From Chryseobacterium gambrini (lineage in GTDB: Bacteria; Bacteroidota; Bacteroidia; Flavobacteriales; Weeksellaceae), in the NCBI RefSeq assembly GCF_900156825.1, contig NZ_FTOV01000011.1, positions 62,001-126,000 of the forward strand: a DNA stretch of 64,000 nt. The letters are read 5' to 3'. Position 1 is the stretch's first letter, and each line of letters starts with the position of its first letter. Positions 32,972 to 40,637 of the stretch are shown piece by piece. The notes under the pieces are model-generated. The model worked only from the letters and a program-made list of their open reading frames with translations. It searched no databases and had not been told where the DNA came from. The translations under genes were made by a program, and so were the position numbers.

Positions 32972-33745
32972 ATTTTGTATATTTTTGATTCTTTAATTTT
33001 TAGTTTCCAATTTTAGATTTTAGACATCAGATTTCAGACCATAAGAGTCAAATAAATGTTAATTTTTTAATCAGATTTTCTAATTTCTGATGCCCTTAAT
33101 CTTTATTTAATCATTTAATTCGGGTACATTATCGCAAAAAGTATTCTATTGTTGAATTTTTAAAAATATGGGACAAATTTTCCGAAATATTTATTTTTAA
33201 TATGTTTTGGAAAGACAAAATTTCCGATTCGAAGAATTTAAGTGAAAATTATCGGAAGAACCGTCAGATTGGGTTAAATCTTAAAATACGCCTAACCTTG
33301 TTTTTTTGATTGGATCATAAGATTTTAATTAAGAAGTTTAGAATATTTAAAATGAGCTTCGATTTCAGAATAATGCTTATTAAGAATCTATTTGATTTTT
33401 CTCAATTAAACTTAACATCTTAAAATTTTCTTAATGGTTTAAATAATAAGTTTTTTTAAACTCATTTTAAATTTAACCACAAAAGAAACAAAAGACTTTA
33501 TTGGATTGATTTAAAGTTTTTCAAAAGTCTACGAAGAGAAAAATCTTTGATTTTTTAACTTGTGTGCTCTTTTTTCATTAAAGCATTAAACTTAAGAAAC
33601 TAAAGTGTTTAAATCTTTTGTGGTAAAAAAGTTTAATTTTTTCATTTCATCATTTTGAAAAAGCATTATGCAGTGTCAGTGTTTAGCTTTTAATTCTTAA
33701 GTTAAAAATCATCTTCTCAAAATCAAATATTAAAATCAAAATAAT
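32972..33745. repeat. AT-rich intergenic region with inverted repeat elements
   Basis: About 790 bases upstream of both clpB and the TetR gene, with no convincing small gene. At 33312-33440 GGATCATAAGATTTTAATTAAG faces TTTTCTTAATGGTTT, a degenerate copy of the AACCATTAAG element at 22228 and 38218. At 33472-33630 TTTAACCACAAAAGAAACAA faces ATCTTTTGTGGTAAA, the AACCACAAAG repeat. Some small TCAGATTTCTGA-like dyads lie at 33025-33095. Confidence 0.5.
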
Positions 33746-33753
33746 TACTTTTG
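33746..33753 (+). promoter_or_regulatory. -7 box of the TetR regulator gene
   Basis: TACTTTTG matches TAnnTTTG, only 11 bases before the ATG at 33765, implying a very short 5' leader. No CTAACA/TGTTAG palindrome is present here, unlike at paaK. Confidence 0.45.
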
Positions 33754-33764
33754 CGTTTTTACAA

Positions 33765-34343
33765 ATGGAGCTTAAAGAAAAACAGAAGAAAATTTTAGAT
33801 GTTGCCGTGGAACTTTTCAAGGAGAAAGGCTACATGGGAAGCTCTGTGCGGGATTTGGCAACAAGACTGAATATCAAAGCAGCTTCTTTATATGCACACA
33901 TCCGCTCAAAAGAAGAAATTCTGGAATGGATCTGTTTCGGCATCGCGCAGGAATTTTTCGATGAACTTCAGGATGTAAAAAATACCAATATTCCACCAAA
34001 GGAAAAGCTCAATCTTTTTATTGAAAAACATTTGTCGGTTGTTCTGAAAAACCGTGATGTCACGCACATCTATTCCAACGAATGGAAACATCTGGAAGAG
34101 AGATTACCCGAATTCATCGAACTAAGAAAAAATTATCAGCAGGAAGTTGAACAGTTGATTTCTGAAATTTATACCGCTGAAAACTGGGAATTGAGATCAC
34201 CCGCTTTTACCACGAGATTTATTCTCCATACCTTAAACAACTCCTATTTCTGGTTCAAAAGAAATATAGAATCCGGTTCGGATATCACCGATGAAATAAG
34301 GGATAAAATTCTTTTTGGTTTACTGGGAAATCAAAAGAAATAA
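33765..34343 (+). CDS. TetR/AcrR-family regulator, likely of the paa operon
   Basis: A 192-residue regulator. The N-terminal helix-turn-helix at about 5-55 reads KKILDVAVELFKEKGYMGSSVRDLATRLNIKAASLYAHIRSKEEIL, the standard TetR signature. The ligand-binding half (60-192) is helical and unassigned. It sits immediately before the phenylacetate cluster in the same orientation, 408 bases from paaK, and a TetR-style palindrome overlaps the predicted paaK transcription start. In Thermus a TetR-type PaaR represses paa genes and is released by phenylacetyl-CoA; I infer the same logic. No GntR-type PaaX, the enterobacterial regulator, is present. Confidence 0.88.
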   Translation: MELKEKQKKILDVAVELFKEKGYMGSSVRDLATRLNIKAASLYAHIRSKEEILEWICFGIAQEFFDELQDVKNTNIPPKEKLNLFIEKHLSVVLKNRDVTHIYSNEWKHLEERLPEFIELRKNYQQEVEQLISEIYTAENWELRSPAFTTRFILHTLNNSYFWFKRNIESGSDITDEIRDKILFGLLGNQKK

Positions 34344-34696
34344 ACCGTTTAACTGTCATTCTGATGAAGGAAGAATCTCAACAATTATTTTAAAATTATT
34401 TAAAATTGTTATTGTCATTCCGTAGAAATTTAGACAGCTACAACGAAAACTTCGCTTATATTCCACATTTTACTCTATTCAATTTTGATTATGCAGTAAG
34501 CTGTCATTTCGACGAAGGAGAAATCTACTAAACATTAAATAAAAACAGATTCTTCACTTCACTTCTGAACTACGTTCGTAGACTTTCTGTCTATGTACTG
34601 AATGACAAAATCCTCATTAAAATCATGCTTAAACTAAGCCTCAATCTTAGCCATAATTATTTAGAATCATTAAAAATCTGACGAAAATCATAAAAA
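34344..34696. repeat. Intergenic cluster of GTCATTCTGA-type repeats
   Basis: Upstream of paaK, several copies of one family occur. They are CTGTCATTCTGATGAAGGAAG at 34351, GTCATTCCGTAG at about 34414, GTCATTTCGACGAAGGAG at about 34503, and the opposing half GATTCTTCACTTCAC to TACTGAATGACA at 34550-34608. The opposed halves can form an imperfect hairpin. No open frame of note. Confidence 0.55.
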
Positions 34697-34728
34697 TTTT
34701 GTCACGTTCCAAAATCTTTTTAAATTTA
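34697..34728 (+). promoter_or_regulatory. paaK promoter (-33 and -7 boxes)
   Basis: TTTTG at 34697-34701 is followed after 19 bases by TAAATTTA at 34721-34728, one mismatch from TAnnTTTG. Spacing fits the Bacteroidota -33/-7 promoter. The expected start lies near 34734, inside the adjacent palindrome. Confidence 0.5.
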
Positions 34729-34731
34729 CAC

Positions 34732-34745
34732 CTAACAAATGTTAG
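34732..34745. promoter_or_regulatory. Putative PaaR (TetR) operator at paaK
   Basis: CTAACAAATGTTAG is a perfect inverted repeat of CTAACA and TGTTAG with a 2-base spacer, six bases upstream of the paaK ATG. It agrees with the CNAAC....GTTNG form recalled for Thermus PaaR sites. Binding here would block initiation and the ribosome site region. Confidence 0.6.
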
Positions 34746-34751
34746 TTAGTT

Positions 34752-36068
34752 ATGGATTTTGGTGTTGAATATCTTAAGCTCGATCAGTTGAGACAGCTTC
34801 AGTCTGAGCGGTTGGCAAATTTGGTAAGCTATCTTGGGGAGAAGTCGGAGTTTTATAAAAGAAAATTTAAAGAATCAGGAATATCTCCACAGGAAATAAG
34901 GTCGATTGAAGATATTACCAAACTTCCGATAACATACAAACAGGATTTGAGAGACAATTATCCGTTCGGGTTATTTACCGTTCCGAAAAATGAACTGCAG
35001 AGAATTCACTGTTCAAGCGGAACAACGGGAAAACCAACGGTGGTGGGATATACAAAAGAAGATATTGATTTATTCAGCGAAGTCGTGGCGAGATCTTTGA
35101 ACGCAGCAGGCGCGAAACCGGGAATGCAGTTGCATAATGCATATGGTTACGGAATTTTCACGGGCGGATTGGGATTGCATTACGGAGCGGAAAAACTGGG
35201 AATGAGCGTTCTTCCGATTTCGGGAGGAATGACGGCGAGACAGGTTGATCTGATTATGGATTTTCAGCCGGAAGTAATCTGCTGTTCGCCATCTTACGCT
35301 TTAACCATTGCTGATGAATTTGCAAAAAGAGGAATCACGGCAGAAGAAATCAGTTTAAAATATGCCGTTTTAGGATCAGAACCATGGACAGAATTAATCA
35401 GACATCATATTGAAGAAAGATTAGGCGTTCATGCAACCAATATTTACGGATTAAGTGAAATTATAGGGCCGGGTGTTTCGATGGAAGATTTTGAGGAAAA
35501 AGGAGGTTCTTACATTTGGGAAGACCATTTTTACCCCGAAATTCTCGATCCGGTTACAAAGGAGCCCGTTCCTTTCGGAGAAGAAGGCGTTTTGGTGATT
35601 ACGACTTTAACGAAGAAAGCAATGCCGCTTCTGCGTTACTGGACAAATGATATCACAAGTCTTTACTATGACGAAAATGGTAAAAGAACGATGGTGAAAA
35701 TGCGCCCGATTTTGGGAAGAGCCGATGATATGCTTATTGTAAGAGGAGTAAATGTTTATCCAAGTCAGATTGAAGAAGCATTTTCTCATGTGGAAGGCGT
35801 AGTTCCGAACTATTATTTAACTCCTGTTGAGAAGGAACAAATGTGTGTTGCACTGGATATTGATGTTGAAATTGGTGACGAATTGATCGCATCGAAAAAT
35901 TTAAATCAAAATACCGACGATTATGCTATTTTTGTCGGAAACTTTGGAAAAAGTATAGAAAACGAAATAAAAAAGAGGGTAGGAATTACCACAAAAGTGA
36001 AAATTCATGCTCAGGACAGTCTTCCGAAATGCGAAGGTGGAAAAATTAACAGAATACTTAAAAAATAA
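34752..36068 (+). CDS. paaK: Phenylacetate-CoA ligase PaaK
   Basis: A 438-residue AMP-forming ligase that activates phenylacetate to phenylacetyl-CoA, the first step of the pathway, in the cytosol. The phosphate-binding loop IHCSSGTTGKPTVVGYTKEDI is at about 82-102. Further ANL-superfamily motifs are YGLSEIIGPGV (adenine site), LRYWTNDITSLY and GRADDMLIVRGVNVYPSQIEEAF. The C-terminal lysine lies in CEGGKINRIL. Length and motifs match PaaK rather than benzoate ligases. The ATG follows the predicted operator by six bases. The next gene starts at the base after its stop. Confidence 0.95.
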   Translation: MDFGVEYLKLDQLRQLQSERLANLVSYLGEKSEFYKRKFKESGISPQEIRSIEDITKLPITYKQDLRDNYPFGLFTVPKNELQRIHCSSGTTGKPTVVGYTKEDIDLFSEVVARSLNAAGAKPGMQLHNAYGYGIFTGGLGLHYGAEKLGMSVLPISGGMTARQVDLIMDFQPEVICCSPSYALTIADEFAKRGITAEEISLKYAVLGSEPWTELIRHHIEERLGVHATNIYGLSEIIGPGVSMEDFEEKGGSYIWEDHFYPEILDPVTKEPVPFGEEGVLVITTLTKKAMPLLRYWTNDITSLYYDENGKRTMVKMRPILGRADDMLIVRGVNVYPSQIEEAFSHVEGVVPNYYLTPVEKEQMCVALDIDVEIGDELIASKNLNQNTDDYAIFVGNFGKSIENEIKKRVGITTKVKIHAQDSLPKCEGGKINRILKK

Positions 36069-37154
36069 ATGAATTCATTTTATAAACTTAAAACGGTAAA
36101 AGTTCAGAAAGATACCAACGATGCAGTAAATGTAGCGGTTGAAATCCCTGAAGAGCTGAAAGATAAATTCAGATTCAAACAGGGGCAGTATCTTAATTTC
36201 CGAATGATGATCAACGGAAATGAAGAAAGACGTTCTTACTCCATTTGCAATGCGCCGAGTGAAAAAAGCAACACGCTGGAAGTTTTAGTGAAATTATTGG
36301 AAGGCGGAAAAGTTTCCGGTTATTTCAATGAACATCTTCACATGGATGAAATTCTTGAGGTAATGCCTCCGATGGGCGGTTTCAACACGTCTTATCATCC
36401 GACAAACGTAAAAACATACATTGGTTTGGCGGCAGGAAGCGGAATTTCTCCGGTTTTATCAAATATTAAAGAAAGTCTTTATCAGGAGCCGAATTCCAAC
36501 GCGTACCTGTTCTACAGCAACAGAAGCATGAATCACGTGATGAAAAAGGCTGAGATCGATAAATTGGTGGAGCAGTTCAACGGAAGATTGAAAGTAGTTT
36601 ATCTCGTAAGCCGTGAAAAGCATGAAGATCCGATTTTTGAAGGAAGAATTTCCCCTGAAAAACTGGAACATTTATTTGAAAGATATACCGATATCGATGT
36701 AAAAGAAGCCACTTATTTTATCTGCGGACCTTCGGAAATGATCAAAGGAATTGCAGATTATTTAAAAAAAGATAAAAAAGTACCGGCAATTCAGGTTTTA
36801 TTTGAATATTTCACTGCTCCTGACGAAGAAAATACGGAGGAAATGAGCGACGAATTCAAAGCCATTGCCAATATCGAAAGTATGGTAACAGTAATTATTG
36901 ATGATGATGAATATTCGTTCCATTTGAATTCAAAAAAAGAGAGTATCTTAGATAAAGCATTGAAAGACAATCTTCCTGTACCTTTTGCATGTAAAGGGGG
37001 AGTGTGCTGTACGTGTAAAGCCGAAGTCTTGGAAGGTGAAGTCTTCATGGAAAAAAACTACGCGCTTACCGAAGAAGAAGTAGCCCGAGGTTACGTTCTT
37101 ACCTGCCAGTGTCACCCGACAACCAACGTGGTGATGCTTAATTATGATGTTTAA
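36069..37154 (+). CDS. paaE: Phenylacetyl-CoA epoxidase reductase PaaE
   Basis: A 361-residue electron-transfer subunit. The FAD domain has RRSYSICNAP (about 56-65) and the NAD domain IGLAAGSGISPVLSNI and FICGPSEMIKG. The C-terminal plant-type [2Fe-2S] domain has CKGGVCCTCKAEVLEG and LTCQCHP supplying four cysteines. It passes electrons from NADPH to the PaaABCD oxygenase. It directly abuts paaK (no intergenic base), whereas a palindromic repeat separates it from paaA. In E. coli paaE follows paaD; here it precedes paaA, the order seen in some Bacteroidota. Confidence 0.95.
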   Translation: MNSFYKLKTVKVQKDTNDAVNVAVEIPEELKDKFRFKQGQYLNFRMMINGNEERRSYSICNAPSEKSNTLEVLVKLLEGGKVSGYFNEHLHMDEILEVMPPMGGFNTSYHPTNVKTYIGLAAGSGISPVLSNIKESLYQEPNSNAYLFYSNRSMNHVMKKAEIDKLVEQFNGRLKVVYLVSREKHEDPIFEGRISPEKLEHLFERYTDIDVKEATYFICGPSEMIKGIADYLKKDKKVPAIQVLFEYFTAPDEENTEEMSDEFKAIANIESMVTVIIDDDEYSFHLNSKKESILDKALKDNLPVPFACKGGVCCTCKAEVLEGEVFMEKNYALTEEEVARGYVLTCQCHPTTNVVMLNYDV

Positions 37155-37157
37155 GAC

Positions 37158-37260
37158 AATTTGAAAATGAGTCAATGTGCTAATTTGAAAATGCCATGAT
37201 TGTGTTTTAATTTCAAATTGCCTAATTCTCAAATTTTCAAATTAATTAATTTTCAAATTT
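37158..37260. repeat. AATTTGAAAAT palindromic element, copy 1 (paaE-paaA)
   Basis: Two AATTTGAAAATG half-sites (37158 and about 37182) face ATTTTCAAATT half-sites (about 37231 and 37249), giving a long AT-rich hairpin filling the 112-base gap. It is one of five such elements between paa genes. Confidence 0.75.
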
Positions 37261-37266
37261 AAAAAG

Positions 37267-38205
37267 ATGGATTTAGAAAAATTTGTACAGTACGTACACG
37301 ACGAAAATAAAGTAGAACCAAAAGATGTAATGCCGGATGATTACAGAAAACTATTGGTTCGTCAGATTTCACAGCACGCACATTCTGAAATCGTAGGAAT
37401 GCTGCCGGAAGCCAACTGGATTTCCAGAGCACCTTCTTTGAGAAGAAAAATGGCACTTCTGGCGAAAGTTCAGGATGAAGCAGGTCACGGTTTATACCTT
37501 TATTCTGCGACAGAAACTTTAGGTGATGGAACCATCAGAGCCGACAGAGATGCAACGTATGAAGATATGCTTTCAGGAAAAGCAAAATATTCAAGTATCT
37601 TCAACTATCCGACTTTAAGCTGGGCAGATATCGGTGCCATTGGTTGGTTGGTTGATGGTGCTGCAATCATGAATCAGGTGATGTTGATGGGGAATTCTTA
37701 CGGTCCTTACTCAAGAGCGATGGTGAAAATCTGTAAAGAAGAATCTTTTCATCAAAGACAAGGCTATGAAATTTTGATGGCTCTTTGCCGCGGTACAAAA
37801 CAGCAGAAAGAAATGGCTCAGGCTTCGTTAAACCGTTTCTGGTGGCCGGCTTTAATGATGTTTGGTCCAAATGATGACAGTTCACCAAACTCTAAAATCT
37901 CTATGAATTACAGAGTGAAAAGAGAAAGCAACGACAGTCTTCGTCAGAGATTCATCGACGTGACGGTTGCTCAGGCTGAATTTTTAGGCTTAACCATTCC
38001 GGATAAAGACCTGAAATGGAACGAAGAAAGACAGCATTACGATTTCGGAGAGCTTCCTTGGGATGAATTTATGGAAATCTTAAAAGGAAACGGCCCTGCC
38101 AACAAAAAGCGTATCGAAACGAAGAGAAAAGCCCAAAGAGAAAATTCCTGGGTAAAAGAAGCGGCAGCAGCTTTTGCTGAGAAGCAGAACGAAAAGGTAA
38201 ACTAA
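37267..38205 (+). CDS. paaA: Phenylacetyl-CoA epoxidase catalytic subunit PaaA
   Basis: A 312-residue ferritin-like diiron subunit that epoxidises the ring of phenylacetyl-CoA to 1,2-epoxyphenylacetyl-CoA. Iron ligands are expected in [17 protein letters not shown] (E and ExxH, about 69-85) and in [18 protein letters not shown] (about 157-174). The opening [29 protein letters not shown] and [19 protein letters not shown] are PaaA-typical. The translation start is the ATG just after the repeat element. It works with PaaC as a heterodimer, with PaaB bridging. Confidence 0.96.
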   Translation: MDLEKFVQYVHDENKVEPKDVMPDDYRKLLVRQISQHAHSEIVGMLPEANWISRAPSLRRKMALLAKVQDEAGHGLYLYSATETLGDGTIRADRDATYEDMLSGKAKYSSIFNYPTLSWADIGAIGWLVDGAAIMNQVMLMGNSYGPYSRAMVKICKEESFHQRQGYEILMALCRGTKQQKEMAQASLNRFWWPALMMFGPNDDSSPNSKISMNYRVKRESNDSLRQRFIDVTVAQAEFLGLTIPDKDLKWNEERQHYDFGELPWDEFMEILKGNGPANKKRIETKRKAQRENSWVKEAAAAFAEKQNEKVN

Positions 38206-38217
38206 TTTCTTAATTTA

Positions 38218-38332
38218 AACCATTAAGATTTTATTTAGAAGTTTAGTTTAATTAAGATAAATCATTCTGGTTTTAAATCTAAAAGCGGAGCTAAACTTAA
38301 TATTCTTAACAACTTAATTGTCCTTAATGGTT
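38218..38332. repeat. AACCATTAAG/CTTAATGGTT long inverted element (paaA-paaB)
   Basis: AACCATTAAGATTTTATTTAG opens and CCTTAATGGTT closes a 115-base AT-rich inverted element between paaA and paaB. Related elements lie at 22228-22341 and 33312-33440. Confidence 0.6.
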
Positions 38333-38393
38333 CAAAAATTAAAATTTAAAATAATTCAAAATCTAAAATTTAGATAAAAATTAAAATTTGACT

Positions 38394-38675
38394 ATGGCAA
38401 ATTTAGATATGTGGGAAGTGTTTATTCAGACTAAACCGGGATTGTCTCACAAACACGTTGGAATTGTACAGGCGCCAACAGCAGAAATGGCTTTGCAAAA
38501 CGCAAGAGACGTTTATACAAGAAGAAAAGAAGGAACTTCTGTTTGGGTAGTCCCAAGTAAATACATCGTAACTTCAGAAGGAGTGGATAAAGAAGCATTT
38601 TTCGATCCGGCAGATGACAAATTATACCGTCACCCAACCTTCTACGAGATCCCGAACGATGTAAAAAATATGTAA
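38394..38675 (+). CDS. paaB: Phenylacetyl-CoA epoxidase subunit PaaB
   Basis: A 93-residue structural subunit (MANLDMWEVFIQTKPGLSHK) with the PaaB signature ANLDMWEVF..., HKHVGIVQAPTAEMALQNARDVYTRRKEG and VWVVPSKYIVTS. It joins two PaaAC heterodimers in the epoxidase. The ATG at 38394 is chosen over a TTG six bases earlier. A repeat and 188 bases separate it from paaA; paaC starts 69 bases downstream. Confidence 0.95.
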   Translation: MANLDMWEVFIQTKPGLSHKHVGIVQAPTAEMALQNARDVYTRRKEGTSVWVVPSKYIVTSEGVDKEAFFDPADDKLYRHPTFYEIPNDVKNM

Positions 38676-38744
38676 AACAGCAATTGGCTGTTAGCTGCTT
38701 GCAATTTGCCAAAAGCTAGACGCCAAAAGCCAAAAGCTAAAACA
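38676..38744. repeat. CCAAAAGC-type repeat between paaB and paaC
   Basis: ATTGGCTGTTAGCTGCTTGC is followed by GCCAAAAGCTAGACGCCAAA and a further AGCCAAAAGC, a tandem CCAAAAGC unit partly complementary to TTGGCTGTTAGC. An upstream GTG-less reading that extends paaC through it is rejected. Confidence 0.4.
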
Positions 38745-39494
38745 ATGAACCCATTATATAATTATTTATTAAAATTGGCAGACGACAGTTTCATTATGGG
38801 ACAACGTTTGTCTGCGTGGTGCGGTGAAGGTCCTTATCTGGAGGAAGATATTGCATTAACGAATATTGCGCTGGATGAACTTGGTCAGGCGAACAACTTT
38901 TACGTTTACGCTTCAAGACTTTTAGACGATGGAAAATCTGAAGATGATATCGCCTTTTTAAGATATGAACACGAATATGTGAATGCACACTGGACAGAAC
39001 TTCCGAACGAAGATTATGCCCAGACGATTTTAAAAGTGTATGTTTTTGCAGTATATCAGAAACTGATGTATGAAGCATTGTCCAATTCAGCAAATGAAGA
39101 ATTGGCGGCGATTGCTCAAAAATCATTAAAAGAGGTAAAATACCATTACACACACGCTGTTTCCTGGATGAAAATTTTTGCTCAGGGAACTGAAGAAAGT
39201 AAGAGCCGTCTGGTAAAAGCCATTGAAAACATCTGGGAATACACTAAAGGTTTATTTGCAAAAACAGAAGGAGAAGATGATTTGGTCGCTTTAAATATTG
39301 CTCCGAACACCGATGTTCTTTATGAAGAATTTGTAACTATCACCCAAAAAGATTTTGCAGATTTCCAGTTAGAATATCCTACAAATCCTTTCATGCAGCC
39401 AAAATCCAGAACAGGATATCACACAGAATATTTTGGATATATCCTTTGTGAATTACAGTATATGCAGAGAGCATATCCGGGTTGTACGTGGTAG
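38745..39494 (+). CDS. paaC: Phenylacetyl-CoA epoxidase subunit PaaC
   Basis: A 249-residue ferritin-like partner of PaaA. The start is the ATG giving MNPLYNYLLKLADDSFIMGQRLSAWCG; a longer frame runs through repeat DNA and is not used. Helical motifs DIALTNIALDELGQANNFYVYASRL, EVKYHYTHAVSWMKIFAQGTEESK and the C-terminal EYFGYILCELQYMQRAYPG match PaaC. PaaC is structural and does not bind the diiron site itself. A palindrome (39501-39533) follows immediately, perhaps limiting transcription into the second half of the cluster. Confidence 0.95.
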   Translation: MNPLYNYLLKLADDSFIMGQRLSAWCGEGPYLEEDIALTNIALDELGQANNFYVYASRLLDDGKSEDDIAFLRYEHEYVNAHWTELPNEDYAQTILKVYVFAVYQKLMYEALSNSANEELAAIAQKSLKEVKYHYTHAVSWMKIFAQGTEESKSRLVKAIENIWEYTKGLFAKTEGEDDLVALNIAPNTDVLYEEFVTITQKDFADFQLEYPTNPFMQPKSRTGYHTEYFGYILCELQYMQRAYPGCTW

Positions 39495-39500
39495 AAATAC

Positions 39501-39533
39501 AAACCTCACAGGTTTTTAAAACCTGTGAGGTTT
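39501..39533. repeat. Perfect palindrome AAACCTCACAGG, terminator-like
   Basis: Sixteen-base perfect arms (39501-39516, 39518-39533) around one T: AAACCTCACAGGTTTT and AAAACCTGTGAGGTTT. It lies six bases past paaC. The same CCTCACAG/CTGTGAGG stem recurs at 59652-59680, so it is a dispersed element; it could also attenuate the paa transcript. Confidence 0.75.
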
Positions 39534-39669
39534 AAAAATAACAAACGACCATAACAATTTTGCAGTTTACTTATTATTTATAGCATTTGCAGAGAGAAAA
39601 ACCTTTCCAAGCTTAAAAACCGTAATTGGTTAAAAAATCATAACGTAGTTGCGCTAAAAATTTTCAAAA
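39534..39669. repeat. Degenerate TTTGCG-type repeat before the small gene
   Basis: GCAGAGAGAAAAACCTTTCC, then AAGCTTAAAAACCG and TTGCGCTAAAAATTTTC (39585-39658) match the element at 39985-40065 in order and spacing. The two therefore flank the small membrane gene 39670-39915. Confidence 0.5.
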
Positions 39670-39915
39670 TTGAAAGGTAAATATTTTAATAAATTAATTT
39701 TAGGATTAATTATTTTAATTCCAATATTTTGTTTAGGAATTTTTAATTCAAATGTCAGTCTGCAATATGAAACAAATAATCCCGGTGATTGCATTTCACA
39801 AATTTCAGGGAAAAATTTATGTCAGGATATAGAACAGGGAAAAATATTAATTATAATTGATGTAATCATCCTTATTCTTTTAATGATGTTTAGAAAGAAA
39901 ATAATTAAAGCTTGA
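39670..39915 (+). CDS. Small two-helix membrane protein inside the paa cluster
   Basis: An 81-residue protein with helices at about 9-25 (LILGLIILIPIFCLGIF) and 58-74 (KILIIIDVIILILLMMF) and a short external loop with two cysteines (GDCISQISGKNLCQD). The only available start is a TTG. No family recognised. It is flanked by two copies of the same degenerate repeat (39585-39658 and 39985-40065), so it looks like an insertion between paaC and paaD rather than a pathway gene. Codon use is very AT-rich. Confidence 0.5.
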   Translation: MKGKYFNKLILGLIILIPIFCLGIFNSNVSLQYETNNPGDCISQISGKNLCQDIEQGKILIIIDVIILILLMMFRKKIIKA

Positions 39916-39984
39916 AAATCTTTTAGGCATATTGGAGTTGATTAAAGTAAGATTTAAGCTGCTGTTGCAATTATCCTTTTTGGG

Positions 39985-40065
39985 TTTGCTGAGAGAGGGG
40001 CTTTTCGAACTTAAAAGCATTTAGTATTTAAAAAAACCCTCGCGCGCTTTGCGCTAAAAATTTAA
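39985..40065. repeat. TTTGCG-type repeat before paaD
   Basis: GAGAGAGGGGCTTTTCGAAC, TTAAAAGCATTTAGTATTTA and CGCGCGCTTTGCGCTAAAAA form an element similar to 22386-22475. Confidence 0.55.
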
Positions 40066-40078
40066 GATAAAAAGAAGA

Positions 40079-40543
40079 TTGAAAAATCCTTTAGACATAT
40101 TAGAAATGGTTCCCGATCCGGAAATTCCGGTAATTAATATCGTGGAATTGGGTATTGTAAGAGAGGCGAAAATTACTGGCGAGAATTCCTGCGAAGTAAC
40201 GATTACGCCTACTTATTCTGCCTGTCCCGCCATGTTTACCATTGAGGAAGACATCATCAAAATTATGAAGGAAAACGGATGGGAAGCGAAAGTGGTCACC
40301 AAAATGTTTCCGATCTGGACAACGGACTGGTTAACCGATGAAGCGAGAGAAAAACTTCGGGTGTACGGAATTACCCCTCCCGAAAAAGGAGCCGACGAGC
40401 ATCATATCGGGAAACCGAAAAAATGTCCACGTTGTGGCTCCATGAACTCAAAACAGATCAGCAGATTCGGATCTACCTTATGTAAGGCTTCGTATCAGTG
40501 TTTAGACTGTTTAGAACCTTTTGACTATTTTAAATGTCACTAA
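40079..40543 (+). CDS. paaD: Phenylacetyl-CoA epoxidase assembly protein PaaD
   Basis: A 154-residue protein with an N-terminal MIP18/DUF59 domain (LDILEMVPDPEIPVINIVELGIVRE, TYSACPAMFTIEEDI) and a C-terminal zinc-ribbon-like segment CPRCGSMNSKQISRFGSTLCKASYQCLDCLEPFDYFKCH with paired cysteines. PaaD is needed for maturation of the epoxidase metal centre. The start is a TTG preceded by AAAAAGAAGA; the first internal ATG would cut into the conserved VPDPEIPV region. It lies 545 bases after paaC, an unusually long gap caused by repeats and a small gene. Confidence 0.93.
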   Translation: MKNPLDILEMVPDPEIPVINIVELGIVREAKITGENSCEVTITPTYSACPAMFTIEEDIIKIMKENGWEAKVVTKMFPIWTTDWLTDEAREKLRVYGITPPEKGADEHHIGKPKKCPRCGSMNSKQISRFGSTLCKASYQCLDCLEPFDYFKCH

Positions 40544-40545
40544 AC

Positions 40546-40622
40546 AATTTGAAAATGTGCTAATTTGAAAATGAGTAAATTAGTGGTGAACTAAAATTTT
40601 CAAATTGTCTAATTTTCAAATT
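40546..40622. repeat. AATTTGAAAAT palindromic element, copy 2 (paaD-paaG)
   Basis: AATTTGAAAATGTGCTAATT, a second TTTGAAAATGAG unit, and the facing ATTTTCAAATTGTCTAATTT and TTCAAATT form a hairpin that occupies the gap. Confidence 0.75.
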
Positions 40623-40637
40623 AAAAAATTATAAACT

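Noticed and set aside
33765-34343. PaaX-type regulator
   Set aside because: The helix-turn-helix is of TetR type, not the GntR-like PaaX fold.
38706-38744. N-terminal extension of PaaC
   Set aside because: The lysine-rich residues are the CCAAAAGC repeat; the normal PaaC start is ATG 38745.
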